Assembly (NCBI GenBank): GCA_902768825.1
Contig: CACXMR010000008.1
Location: forward strand, 1 to 61,199
Length of the DNA: 61,199 nucleotides
Direction: 5' to 3'
Source: an uncultured Ruminococcus sp.
GTDB lineage: Bacteria > Bacillota > Clostridia > Oscillospirales > Acutalibacteraceae
A program made the translations under genes and the position numbers. How positions within the stretch are numbered: the stretch's first letter is position 1; every line of letters begins with the position of its first letter. This document shows positions 15,568 through 24,066 of this stretch, in pieces. The notes under the pieces are model-generated. The model was not told where the DNA came from. It saw nothing but the letters and a program-made list of their open reading frames with translations, and made no database searches.

Positions 15568-15591
15568 GGGCCGCCGGGTGACGGCGGTTCC
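15568..15591 (+). terminator. Hairpin after the MntP/YtaF-like gene
   Basis: GGGCCGCCG (15568-15576) pairs with CGGCGGTTCC (15582-15591) with one bulge. The plus strand continues into TTAAAAAAATT rather than a T run, so termination here is probable but weak by sequence. Confidence 0.4.
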
Positions 15592-15599
15592 TTAAAAAA

Positions 15600-16094
15600 A
15601 TTCAATTATTTTTACAATTATTGCACAAAATATGTTGTGAAATCTTATACATTAGCTTGAATTATTTCATCGGAAATTGTTTGTGTATTTTGACCGATTA
15701 TTTTAATTAATTATGATTATTTGTTCTTTTCAGGAAAAAATATTACATATTATCTGAACCTCTGGGGATAAAATAAATAAAGTTACAAAGCTGTAATCGT
15801 TAATGCGCACAAAGATAAAATGTGAAATATTAACAGAAAAATACGCAGAAATTATACAAGCTAATCAAAACAGCAATAATGTGTTGTGAGATATAATAAA
15901 ATAATGGATGCTCTTTTATGAATACTGATAAAAATGACAGTGCGCTGTTGAAATCAGCCGAATGCTGTGATATTATTATAACAGCGGCGGAGTATGCCGG
16001 GCTTTTGTGTTGCCAAAAAAACGAAAGTCCGTGTCTGTTTACGCCAAGGGCACGTCAGCGTGCAAAAAAAATTATAAGAAAGAGGGTCATTATT
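15600..16094. other. AT-rich intergenic stretch before the maltodextrin operon
   Basis: No supportable gene. An in-frame extension of the binding-protein gene back to 15918 is possible but has no ribosome site or signal peptide logic. A TATAAT-like box at 15892-15897 (in GATATAATAAAA) may be the -10 of the operon, without a clear -35. No catabolite-response element was identified with confidence. Confidence 0.45.
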
Positions 16095-17480
16095 ATGGCA
16101 AGTAAATCCAAAAAGGTCGTTGCACTTGTTCTCACTGCAATGATGGCTGTTACAGCTCTTGCAGGCTGCGGCGGTTCTGACAATGAGCCTGGCTCACCCA
16201 AGACACCCACAACCTCTAAGACAAGCACAACCTCTACAGAGGAAGCTAAGACTGTTGATCTCAACGATGCCGAGACAGTAAGCTTTATCAAGGGCAAGAT
16301 AAAGGAAGAGGCTAAGAACGGCACTATCGAGCTGGTTCTCTGGTGCGCAGGCGATGACCTCGCATTTGAAAAGACTCTGGTTAAAGAGTTTAAGGAGAAG
16401 TTCGAGGGCGACGGCGTAACAATCAAGATCAAGACCACCACAAAGGGCGAGGATGAAGCAGGCGGAGCTATCATCGAAAACGCTAAGAAGGGCGGCGACG
16501 TATTCAGCTTTGCTGACGATCAGCTTACATCTCTCCAGCAGAACGGTGCTATCGCATCAGTTGCTAAGTATTATGAGCCCAGCGTAAAGGGCAACAGCAG
16601 TGAAGAGGCTATCACAGTAAGCTCTCTGGGCGACAAGCTCTATGCATTCCCCAAGACATCTGATAACGGCTACTTCATGTACTATGACAAGAGAATATTT
16701 GACGAAGCAGACCTTGCAAGCATGGATACCATGATCGAGAAGGCTAAGGCTGCCGGCAAGAACGTATACTTCAACATGGGCAACGCTTGGTACAGCACAG
16801 GCTTCTTCTTCACAGCAGGCTGCACAATCAAGTATGAGAACAAGGTTCAGACCGCTACTCTGGGCACACCTGAGGGCCTCAGCGCTGCAAAGGCAATGGC
16901 TCACATCTGTGAGAGCCAGGATAACGGCTTCCTCGGTTCACCTGGACAGATCGGTGATAACGCTTTCGTAGCACAGGGCTTTGCTGAGGGCAAGCTCGCT
17001 GCAGCAGTTATCGGTACATGGGAAGGTCCTGCTATCAAGAAGGAAATCGGCGAGGAGAACACAGGCGCTTGCAAGCTCCCGACCGTTCTTATGGATGGCG
17101 AGCAGAAGCAGCTTGATTCCTTCGGCGGCTACAAGCTGGTTGGTGTAAACGTATATTCAGCATATCCCTTCACAGCACAGACACTTGCATTCTTCCTCAC
17201 CAGCAAGGATTCACAGCTCAAGAGATATGAGAAAAGAGGCCTTATCCCCACAAATAAGGAAGCAGCTGCTAACGATAAGGTAAAGAGCGATCCCGCATTC
17301 AAGGCTATCGACGATCAGAGACCCTTCTCACACGCTCAGGGTACATCAGTTGGTGCTGTATATTGGGGCTCAGGTGCTGGCTCAATCGGCGGCGACCTCG
17401 TAACAGCAAAGGGCAAGATCAGTGACGACGACCTCATGGCTAAGCTTAAGGGCGTAGAGGCTAACTGTAAGTCAGCCTGA
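16095..17480 (+). CDS. Maltose/maltodextrin ABC transporter substrate-binding lipoprotein
   Basis: A 461-residue extracellular solute-binding protein (family 1, MalE-like), anchored to the outer face of the membrane by lipid on C25 (lipobox LAGC, residues 22-25). The mature part starts with a low-complexity Ser/Thr linker, then the binding fold with LVLWCAGDD, YAFPKTSDNGYFMYYDKRIFD and AAVIGTWEG. MalE-like folds bind linear or cyclic maltodextrins. The assignment to this substrate rests on the downstream MalF/MalG pair and the amylase. The start at 16095 has AGAGGG 8 bases upstream. A terminator-like hairpin after the gene should leave it more strongly expressed than the permeases. Confidence 0.9.
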   Translation: MASKSKKVVALVLTAMMAVTALAGCGGSDNEPGSPKTPTTSKTSTTSTEEAKTVDLNDAETVSFIKGKIKEEAKNGTIELVLWCAGDDLAFEKTLVKEFKEKFEGDGVTIKIKTTTKGEDEAGGAIIENAKKGGDVFSFADDQLTSLQQNGAIASVAKYYEPSVKGNSSEEAITVSSLGDKLYAFPKTSDNGYFMYYDKRIFDEADLASMDTMIEKAKAAGKNVYFNMGNAWYSTGFFFTAGCTIKYENKVQTATLGTPEGLSAAKAMAHICESQDNGFLGSPGQIGDNAFVAQGFAEGKLAAAVIGTWEGPAIKKEIGEENTGACKLPTVLMDGEQKQLDSFGGYKLVGVNVYSAYPFTAQTLAFFLTSKDSQLKRYEKRGLIPTNKEAAANDKVKSDPAFKAIDDQRPFSHAQGTSVGAVYWGSGAGSIGGDLVTAKGKISDDDLMAKLKGVEANCKSA

Positions 17481-17527
17481 TCTTTCTGACATTACTTCTC
17501 AAAAGATCTTAGTGACCGGTTGATATC

Positions 17528-17561
17528 AAACGGTCGGAGAGCATCCGGCCGTTTGTGTTTT
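17528..17561 (+). terminator. Attenuating terminator between binding protein and permease genes
   Basis: AAACGGTCGG (17528-17537) pairs with CCGGCCGTTT (17545-17554), ten pairs with one G-T, then GTGTTTT. Partial read-through at such a site is the common way to make more binding protein than permease. Confidence 0.7.
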
Positions 17562-17599
17562 CCGAAAGAAACAAGTAGATAAAAAGGAGTTGTATATGA

Positions 17600-19150
17600 A
17601 TGGATTATCTTGACTATGTCCAGATGACCAAAGGGCAGCGCTTTGTCTACAAGGTTAAATCTTTCTTTACAGGTATCCCGAAGGCTATAGTAAAGTTCTT
17701 TAAGGCTATAGGATACTTCATCAAGAAGTTTTTCCTCGGCATCGGCAATTTCTTCAAGAACTACGGTTCAAGATTTGCAAAGGGTGATGCAGGAACAAAG
17801 CTCTCATACATAATCATGGGCGCCGGCAGCATTATGCATGGTCAGGTTATAAAGGGATTTATCTTCCTGGCCACAGAGATTGCTTACATAGCGTTTATGT
17901 GTACCTTTGGTGCGCACTACATTTCAAGAATTTATACCGCTAAGCTCGTTCTCCTTGACTCCGACGTAGACGCAGAGACCGGATACTATAAGTATGGTAC
18001 CGGCGCTGTCGGTAGAGAGGTTATGATGAAGGATGAGGGAATGTTTGGTACAGAGGTTATCAACAGAGACACCATGGACGACTCTAACCAGATCCTTCTG
18101 TTCTTCATTCTCACAGTTCTTATTACAGTCGCATTCCTTGCAATCTATATTGCAAACACAAAGACCGCCTATAACACACAGCTCCTCCGTGCAGAGGGCA
18201 AAAAGCCTCTGAGCTTCGGACAGGAAATGAAGACCTTCCTGGATGACAGATTCCACATCACTCTTCTTACTTTCCCGATCCTGCTCCTCATGATGTTCAC
18301 CGTGCTGCCGATTATCTTTACGATCTTCATGGCATTCACAAACTATGACGTTGACCATCAGGCACCTCAGAAGCTGTATCAGTGGGTCGGCTTCAGCAAC
18401 TTCGCAGAAGTGTTCTATTCAGACGCAAAGAAGTCACAGACCTTCGGCCTCATCCTCATGTGGACACTGGTATGGGCATTCTTTGCAACCTTCTCAAACT
18501 TCATCCTTGGTATTATCGTTGCTCTTATGATCAATAAGAAGGGCATCAAGTTCAAGGGCTTCTGGAGAACAAGCTTCGTTATCACGGCTGCTGTTCCTCA
18601 GTTCGTAACACTCCTCGTTATGAGACTTCTCCTCGACGATAAGTCAGGTGCTCTTAACCAGGCGTTCGGTACAAGCTTCCCGTTCCTGACGGATTGGGCA
18701 AATGTTACGGTTATTATCGTAAACATCTGGATTGGTATCCCGTACACAATGCTTATCTCATCCGGTCTCCTTATGAATATTCCTGAGGATCTCTATGAGA
18801 GTGCTCGTATCGACGGTGCAAATGCTGTTCAGCAGTTTACAAAGATCACATTCCCGTACATCTTCTTCGTTCTTACTCCTTACCTCATTCAGACCTTCGT
18901 TGGCAACATCAATAACTTCAACGTTATCTTCTTCCTTACCAACGGCGGACCTGAAGATCCGACCAGATATGCGAATAAGGCCGGTAAGACTGACCTTCTC
19001 GTTACATGGCTGTATAAATTGACTAAGGACCAGAGCGACTTCCGACTCGCTGCTGTTATCGGTATTCTTATCTTTATCATCTGCGCAGTCGGCTCCTTGA
19101 TCACATTTAATATGTCCAAGGCATCAAAGAATGAGGAGGAATTCTCATGA
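17600..19150 (+). CDS. Maltodextrin ABC transporter permease, MalF type
   Basis: A 516-residue inner-membrane permease of the sugar type. The N-terminal region (residues 1-75) is basic and amphipathic (KSFFTGIPKAIVKFFKAIG...), followed by two membrane spans and an external loop, and then the conserved permease core with about six spans. The ATPase-docking EAA loop reads EDLYESARIDGANAVQQFTKITFP. The extra N-terminal region makes it longer than an average sugar permease (about 300) and like the larger MalF forms. AAGGAG lies 10 bases before the ATG. A nearer ATG at 17596 is out of frame and stops after five codons. The stop overlaps the malG-like start by 4 bases. Confidence 0.9.
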   Translation: MDYLDYVQMTKGQRFVYKVKSFFTGIPKAIVKFFKAIGYFIKKFFLGIGNFFKNYGSRFAKGDAGTKLSYIIMGAGSIMHGQVIKGFIFLATEIAYIAFMCTFGAHYISRIYTAKLVLLDSDVDAETGYYKYGTGAVGREVMMKDEGMFGTEVINRDTMDDSNQILLFFILTVLITVAFLAIYIANTKTAYNTQLLRAEGKKPLSFGQEMKTFLDDRFHITLLTFPILLLMMFTVLPIIFTIFMAFTNYDVDHQAPQKLYQWVGFSNFAEVFYSDAKKSQTFGLILMWTLVWAFFATFSNFILGIIVALMINKKGIKFKGFWRTSFVITAAVPQFVTLLVMRLLLDDKSGALNQAFGTSFPFLTDWANVTVIIVNIWIGIPYTMLISSGLLMNIPEDLYESARIDGANAVQQFTKITFPYIFFVLTPYLIQTFVGNINNFNVIFFLTNGGPEDPTRYANKAGKTDLLVTWLYKLTKDQSDFRLAAVIGILIFIICAVGSLITFNMSKASKNEEEFS

Positions 19151-20019
19151 GTAAAAGTGCTTCTACAGATATGAAAGCAGGATACGCTGCCAAGAGAAAG
19201 GCTACCAATGCACTCGTGTATGTAATTCTTTCCGTAATGGTGGTTATCTGGCTCTTCCCGATCCTGTGGCTGGTATTGCAGTCATTCAACACGGTTGACC
19301 GTGTATCTACTCACCTGTTCCCTGAGGGATTTACCCTTGATCATTACAAGACTTTGTTTACAGATCCCGATGTTCCTTATGGCACATGGATCCTCAACAC
19401 CTTTATGGTTGCAGTTTTCTCATGCGTGATCTCCACACTGTTCATCCTCATGGTCAGCTATGCGCTCTCACGTCTCCGTTTTAAGAGCCGTAGAAAGCTC
19501 CTCAACATGGGCCTTATCCTCGGAATGTTCCCCGGCTTCATGTCCATGGCTGCTACATACGCTATCATGGAGCTCCTCCACATGGAAGGACAGCTTATCG
19601 GTCTTATCATCGTTTATTCTGCAGGTGCAGGTCTTGGCTATCAGGTCGCTAAGGGCTTCTTCGATACTATTCCGAGATCTCTTGACGAGGCTGCTCAGAT
19701 CGACGGTGCTACCAAGAACAGGATATTCTGGGTAATCATTCTTCCTCTTTCCAAGCCTATCGTAGTTTATACCGCTCTGACCACATTCCTTGGTCCATGG
19801 GCAGACTACATCTTCGTCAGCTACTTCATGAAGACGAATGAGCAGAACTTTACAGTTGCTCTCGGACTTTACAAGATGCTCGACAACAACCACATCAACA
19901 GATACTTTACAACATTCTGTGCAGGCGCTGTGCTTATAGCTGTACCGATCACGATACTCTTCGTAATCATGCAGAGATTCTATGTTGCCGGTGTTACAGG
20001 CGGTGCTGTAAAGGGTTGA
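19147..20019 (+). CDS. Maltodextrin ABC transporter permease, MalG type
   Basis: The 290-residue partner permease with six predicted membrane spans. The EAA motif is SLDEAAQIDGATKNRIFWVIILP, which contacts the ATPase subunit. The start codon overlaps the stop of the preceding permease (ATGA), so the two are translationally coupled, fitting a MalF-MalG heterodimer. No ATP-binding subunit is encoded in the cluster. Clostridia and bacilli commonly use one shared MsmX/MalK-type ATPase encoded elsewhere, and that is inferred here. Confidence 0.9.
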   Translation: MSKSASTDMKAGYAAKRKATNALVYVILSVMVVIWLFPILWLVLQSFNTVDRVSTHLFPEGFTLDHYKTLFTDPDVPYGTWILNTFMVAVFSCVISTLFILMVSYALSRLRFKSRRKLLNMGLILGMFPGFMSMAATYAIMELLHMEGQLIGLIIVYSAGAGLGYQVAKGFFDTIPRSLDEAAQIDGATKNRIFWVIILPLSKPIVVYTALTTFLGPWADYIFVSYFMKTNEQNFTVALGLYKMLDNNHINRYFTTFCAGAVLIAVPITILFVIMQRFYVAGVTGGAVKG

Positions 20020-20031
20020 TCCTTTAAAATC

Positions 20032-20060
20032 AAAGCAGGGATGCATTCGCTCCCTGCTTT
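20032..20060 (+). terminator. Hairpin between malG-like gene and amylase gene
   Basis: A perfect 10-bp stem, AAAGCAGGGA (20032-20041) with TCCCTGCTTT (20051-20060), is followed by ATTCTTAC rather than a T run. It may be an attenuator or an RNA-processing and stability element within the operon. Confidence 0.5.
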
Positions 20061-20089
20061 ATTCTTACTCAGATAAAAGGAGAAATAAT

Positions 20090-21808
20090 ATGTCAAAGCT
20101 AAAGTTTAGTGCGATACTTTTGGCGGGGTGTATTCTTTCCTCGGCTGTGCTTGCAGGCTGCGGCGGCAAGGATGACAGCTCCTCCGGCAAACAGAGCACT
20201 GCCAGCACAACCTCCCAGAGCAGCAAGGCAGCCTCTAATATTCCTGAGGACGGCGGTTTCAGGACTGTAGAATATAAGAACTCCGATGATAAGTATAGGA
20301 CCTTTTATGAGATTTTCCCCTATTCCTTCTGTGATTCTGACGGCGACGGAGTAGGTGATATTAACGGTATCACCTCAAAGCTTGATTACCTCAATGACGG
20401 AGATCCCAAGACTACGGACGATCTTGGCATTGACGGCATCTGGCTGACCCCGGTAATGAAGTCACCCTCATATCACAAGTATGATGTTATTGATTATTAT
20501 ACCGTTGACGAGGCCTTCGGAACCAATGACGACCTCAAAAAGCTCATTGACGAGGCCCACAAGAGAGGAATCAACATCATTATCGACCTTGTTATCAATC
20601 ATTCCTCAAATCAGCACGAGTGGTTCAAAAAGGCCAAGGAGGAGCTGAAGGAGGGTAAGACCGACGGCTATGCTCAGTATTACCATTTCCAGGAGAACAA
20701 CGCTATTGATGGCTGGTCAAAGGCACTTGTTGGCGACTGGTATTATGAATGTGATTTCGTAGCTGAGATGCCCGACCTTAACCTGAAGAATCCTGCTCTC
20801 AGGAAGGAGCTGGAGGATATCGTCAAATACTGGATCGATTTTGGTGTTGACGGCTTCAGACTGGATGCAGTCATGTGGTTTGAAAGCGTTGACGGCAAGA
20901 AGGGCGCCCATGACCACAATGGTTCCATTGAGGATCTCAAGTGGCTCTATGATTATGCAAAGACCGTCAAGAGCGACGTTTACATGGTGGGCGAGTGCTG
21001 GGCTGACAGTCCGACTACCATTGCCGATTACTATAAGTCAGGCCTTGACAGTATGTTCAATTTCGGCACTCAGGGTGCCCAGGGCAAGGTCAACAATTAT
21101 ATCAATACTCAGGACGCTGCAGGCTATGTAAAGTATCTTGCTAACTGGGATTCCCAGATTACGGCAAACAATTCCGCTGCCATAGACGCAAAGTTCCTTT
21201 CTAACCACGATACAAACCGCTCCGCCGCCTTCCTTCTTACCAACACAAAGAAGCGTCTTGCTGCGGCAATGTACCTTCTTTCACCGGGCTGCCCCTTCAT
21301 CTATTACGGTGAGGAGATCGAGATGGACGGCACAGACAGCGACCCCAACCGCAGGAGAGGAATGGTCTGGTCTTTGACTGATGAGACCGGATATGTTAAG
21401 AAGGTTCCCGGAGCAAACAAGGGAGACGAGCCAACTGTCTCTGTTGAAACTGCCCAGAAGGATGACGCATCACTTCTGAGCTACTACAAGAGGATAATCG
21501 CTCTCAGAAATCAGAATCCTGAGATTGCAAGAGGTAAATTTACTCCTGTTACCTTTGATAAGGAGGCAGCAGCAGGCTTTGTTTCGACCTATAAGGATTC
21601 AAGCGTTCTGGTGCTCTATAACCTTGGTGAGACCTCTGCCGAGATCACCATACCTGAGGATACTTTTAAGGTAAACGAGGTCCGCGGATATGTGCTTTGC
21701 CATGATTCCAAGGATCCCGGCTTCGACCCGGATGACTACGACGACGCTATCACCCTTTCCGGACAGAAGCTGAAGATGCCTGCTCACAGTGTATTCGTAC
21801 TCAAGTGA
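20090..21808 (+). CDS. GH13 alpha-amylase family lipoprotein
   Basis: A 572-residue cell-surface glycoside hydrolase that should cut alpha-1,4-glucan or maltodextrin close to the transporter. It has a lipoprotein signal (LAGC with C24), a Ser/Thr linker and a GH13 (beta/alpha)8 barrel. A calcium-loop sequence DSDGDGVGDI occurs near residue 82. Catalytic residues are visible: nucleophile D259 in GFRLDAV, acid/base E302 in VGECW and transition-state stabiliser D374 in SNHDTNR. A small C-terminal beta domain follows from about residue 490. It is co-directional with the maltodextrin transporter and ends at a strong terminator, so the four genes form one polysaccharide-use unit. Confidence 0.93.
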   Translation: MSKLKFSAILLAGCILSSAVLAGCGGKDDSSSGKQSTASTTSQSSKAASNIPEDGGFRTVEYKNSDDKYRTFYEIFPYSFCDSDGDGVGDINGITSKLDYLNDGDPKTTDDLGIDGIWLTPVMKSPSYHKYDVIDYYTVDEAFGTNDDLKKLIDEAHKRGINIIIDLVINHSSNQHEWFKKAKEELKEGKTDGYAQYYHFQENNAIDGWSKALVGDWYYECDFVAEMPDLNLKNPALRKELEDIVKYWIDFGVDGFRLDAVMWFESVDGKKGAHDHNGSIEDLKWLYDYAKTVKSDVYMVGECWADSPTTIADYYKSGLDSMFNFGTQGAQGKVNNYINTQDAAGYVKYLANWDSQITANNSAAIDAKFLSNHDTNRSAAFLLTNTKKRLAAAMYLLSPGCPFIYYGEEIEMDGTDSDPNRRRGMVWSLTDETGYVKKVPGANKGDEPTVSVETAQKDDASLLSYYKRIIALRNQNPEIARGKFTPVTFDKEAAAGFVSTYKDSSVLVLYNLGETSAEITIPEDTFKVNEVRGYVLCHDSKDPGFDPDDYDDAITLSGQKLKMPAHSVFVLK

Positions 21809-21841
21809 GCCTGGCTTAGTCCCACAAAAACAGAAAAAAAT

Positions 21842-21876
21842 TTCGGAGCCGAGGTTATTTCGGCTCCGATTTTTGT
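21842..21876. terminator. Bidirectional terminator between amylase and TetR genes
   Basis: CGGAGCCGA (21844-21852) pairs perfectly with TCGGCTCCG (21860-21868), with ATTTTTG on the plus strand and a T run on the minus strand opposite AAAAAAATTT. Confidence 0.88.
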
Positions 21877-22436
21877 TTTGTTAGATAATTTGTTTTAAAA
21901 TAGCTTTTTAATCCGTTTACAATATCCCTCAGGTGCAAAACGATATACTTCGGATCCTGCTTCATGCCTGTCCGCACCCAATTTGAGACAGAGCCGGACA
22001 CGCCGTAGGAGAGGAATTCTGCAATAAAAGTCTTGTCCTCAGGAGTGACATTCACCCCGTCTGTAATCTGATCGATAACGCAGTTAAAGATGTTTGTGAC
22101 GCTCGACAACAAAAAGTGCCTGAATTCATACCCGTGGGTGGTGTTGAAAGCATTGGAGTAGAAGCGAGAGTTTTCCTTGATTAAAAAAAGAATATCCAGG
22201 AGCTTTTCGTTCCAGTTATTACTATTCAGTCCGTCTGAAAAGGGCATAATGATCTCGTGAAAAAGTATCCAGTTGAGCAGCTCATACTTGTCCTTGAAAT
22301 GATAGTAGAACGACTGCCGGTTAAGGCCGCATTGATCGGTAATATCGGAAATGGTTATCTTCTCAAAGCTTTTCTTTGCCATAATACCCCTGAAGGTGTC
22401 GGCTATTATTGTTTTTGTGAGTATTGAATCCGACAT
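21855..22436 (-). CDS. TetR/AcrR family transcriptional regulator
   Basis: A 193-residue DNA-binding repressor. The helix-turn-helix is at residues about 25-46 (KITISDITDQCGLNRQSFYYHF), canonical for TetR proteins. The C-terminal half (YSNAFNTTHGYEFRHFLL...YGVSGSVSNWVRTGM) resembles the DhaS-type ligand domain. The target is unknown. TetR proteins often regulate neighbours, and here the gene faces the amylase operon convergently and is back-to-front with dnaJ, so no obvious partner gene is adjacent. It may regulate itself or a distant operon. The last codons overlap the shared terminator. Confidence 0.88.
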   Translation of the reverse strand: MSDSILTKTIIADTFRGIMAKKSFEKITISDITDQCGLNRQSFYYHFKDKYELLNWILFHEIIMPFSDGLNSNNWNEKLLDILFLIKENSRFYSNAFNTTHGYEFRHFLLSSVTNIFNCVIDQITDGVNVTPEDKTFIAEFLSYGVSGSVSNWVRTGMKQDPKYIVLHLRDIVNGLKSYFKTNYLTKQKSEPK

Positions 22437-22472
22437 ACCTGTTCCCTCCGCCCTTCTGGATATCTGGTTACT

Positions 22473-22501
22473 ATTATATCATATTGGGTAAAAAAATACA
22501 A
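22473..22501 (-). promoter_or_regulatory. Promoter of the TetR-family gene
   Basis: Read on the minus strand, TTGTAT (22501-22496) and a perfect TATAAT (22478-22473) are separated by 17 bases. Confidence 0.6.
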
Positions 22502-22607
22502 CAGCTAATTATTTAGTGCTGTGCTTTTGGAAGATCGTTCTTAAACCTTGAAAACAGGATGCTGCTTTTAGTCCAAAACAAGCCATCCAACGTTATTTGA
22601 AGGTGCA

Positions 22608-22645
22608 AAGAAAAAGGTACGGCAAACCTTTTCGTTTACCGTACC
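22608..22645 (-). terminator. Terminator of dnaJ
   Basis: GGTACGGCAAAC (22616-22627) pairs with GTTTACCGTACC (22634-22645) with one internal mismatch; on the minus strand it is followed by a T-rich tail. Confidence 0.75.
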
Positions 22646-22657
22646 TGAATAATCCGA

Positions 22658-23812
22658 TTATTGGTTCTTTTCACGCTTTTTGATGCGGTCAAAGAAGCTT
22701 GTCCCCTTGGGATAGTTTGAGGAGCTGCTGGCCTGGTCAAACTGCTTCAGGATCTCCTTCTGCTTGGTAGAAAGGGATCTGGGCACTTCGATGGTAATGC
22801 GGACATACTGATCTCCGCGGCCCTTCATGTTGAGGTGCTGTATGCCCTTGTCCTTGAGCTTAAAGATATCTCCGGGCTGGGTGCCGGGGTGCACTTTATA
22901 GCGTACCTTTCCGTCAAGGGTGGGCACCTCTATCTCATGGCCAAGAGCAGCCTGTGAGAAGGTGATCGGAAACTCACACCACACGTCGTCGCCCTTTCTC
23001 TCAAAGATGTCGTGCTTCTTGACATTCACATAGATGTTAAGGTCGCCGGCAGCACCGCCGTTGTAGCCGCTGTGACCGTGACCGCTGATGTTAAGCACCT
23101 GATCCTGGTTGATACCCGCAGGAATAGTCACGGAGACCGTCTTTGAGGTACGAATGCGTCCTGCTCCCGAACAGGTGGGGCAGGGCTTTTCTATAATCTT
23201 TCCCTTACCACGGCACTTGTCACAGGTCTGTGACGTATGTACCATGCCAAAGGGAGTACGCTTCTGAACCATGACCTGTCCTGTGCCGTTACAGTTGGGG
23301 CAGGATTTAAGCTGAGTACCCTTTGCCGCACCGGTGCCGCTGCAGTCCTTACAGGTGTCAACATTCTGATAGGTGACGTCTTTTTTGCAGCCCATAGCAG
23401 CCTCTTCAAAGCTGATGGTGACCGAAGCCTCAACATCTGATCCGCGGCGGGGAGCATTCTGGTTCCTGCCGGTCTTGCCGCCGCCGAAGCCGCCGAAAAA
23501 GCTATTAAAGATATCGCCAAGATCAATATCGGCGCCGAAGGGATTTCCACCTGGTCCGCCGTAGCCTGCATTGAAGTTTGGATCAACACCGGCAAAACCA
23601 AAGCGGTCATAGCGGGCACGTTTGTCCTTGTCGGAGAGAACCTCGTAGGCCTCATTAACCTCCTTAAATTTAGCTTCGGCTTCCTTATTTCCGGGGTTAA
23701 GATCAGGATGATATTTTTTTGCCTGTGCTCGGTATGCTTTTTTTATTTCGTCGTCGGAGGCACCACGCTGCACGCCGATGACCTCGTAATAATCTCTCTT
23801 GTTATCTGCCAA
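22658..23812 (-). CDS. dnaJ: Chaperone protein DnaJ
   Basis: Hsp40 co-chaperone that stimulates DnaK ATPase activity and delivers unfolded proteins. It has an N-terminal J domain with the HPD motif ([10 protein letters not shown], about residues 35-44), a Gly/Phe-rich linker (about 75-120), four CxxCxGxG zinc repeats (about 150-210) and C-terminal substrate-binding domains. The 384-residue length is typical. The start is a TTG at 23812 with GGGGTGATT just upstream; no ATG in frame fits the J domain better. It follows dnaK by 254 bases and appears to have its own promoter. Confidence 0.95.
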   Translation of the reverse strand: MADNKRDYYEVIGVQRGASDDEIKKAYRAQAKKYHPDLNPGNKEAEAKFKEVNEAYEVLSDKDKRARYDRFGFAGVDPNFNAGYGGPGGNPFGADIDLGDIFNSFFGGFGGGKTGRNQNAPRRGSDVEASVTISFEEAAMGCKKDVTYQNVDTCKDCSGTGAAKGTQLKSCPNCNGTGQVMVQKRTPFGMVHTSQTCDKCRGKGKIIEKPCPTCSGAGRIRTSKTVSVTIPAGINQDQVLNISGHGHSGYNGGAAGDLNIYVNVKKHDIFERKGDDVWCEFPITFSQAALGHEIEVPTLDGKVRYKVHPGTQPGDIFKLKDKGIQHLNMKGRGDQYVRITIEVPRSLSTKQKEILKQFDQASSSSNYPKGTSFFDRIKKREKNQ

Positions 23813-23922
23813 GTCAAATCACCCCAAATCGTCTTCGGGAGCGACCCGAAGAGTCAACTGTAAAAATATAACTGCGTAAGGATACAACAGATCCAAACAC
23901 GATTAAATAGCTATACAAATAT

Positions 23923-23951
23923 ATAATAATACAAAACTGCCGGTTTTTCAA
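23923..23951 (-). promoter_or_regulatory. Likely separate promoter for dnaJ
   Basis: On the minus strand TTGAAA (23951-23946) and TATTAT (23928-23923) are separated by 17 bases, downstream of dnaK and upstream of dnaJ. Confidence 0.5.
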
Positions 23952-23996
23952 GTATAAAGTGATCGGTCAGAGATGTTTTAATTATCCGAACACAAA

Positions 23997-24024
23997 GGGG
24001 GAAAGCTCTGTCTGAACTTTCCCC
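23997..24024 (-). terminator. Hairpin after dnaK
   Basis: GGGGAAAG (23997-24004) pairs with CTTTCCCC (24017-24024). The minus strand continues with a short T-containing tail (CTTTGTG), so it is a weak terminator or attenuator between dnaK and dnaJ. Confidence 0.45.
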
Positions 24025-24066
24025 GGAAGCGTCGGTTAGACTTCAATCTTAGCTGAGCTTCAAATA

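Noticed and set aside
15918-16094. Longer start for the maltodextrin-binding protein
   Set aside because: The added residues do not form a signal peptide; the lipoprotein signal and AGAGGG support 16095.
17596-17613. Five-codon frame overlapping the malF-like start
   Set aside because: It is too short to call a gene, and the ribosome-site spacing favours 17600 for the permease.
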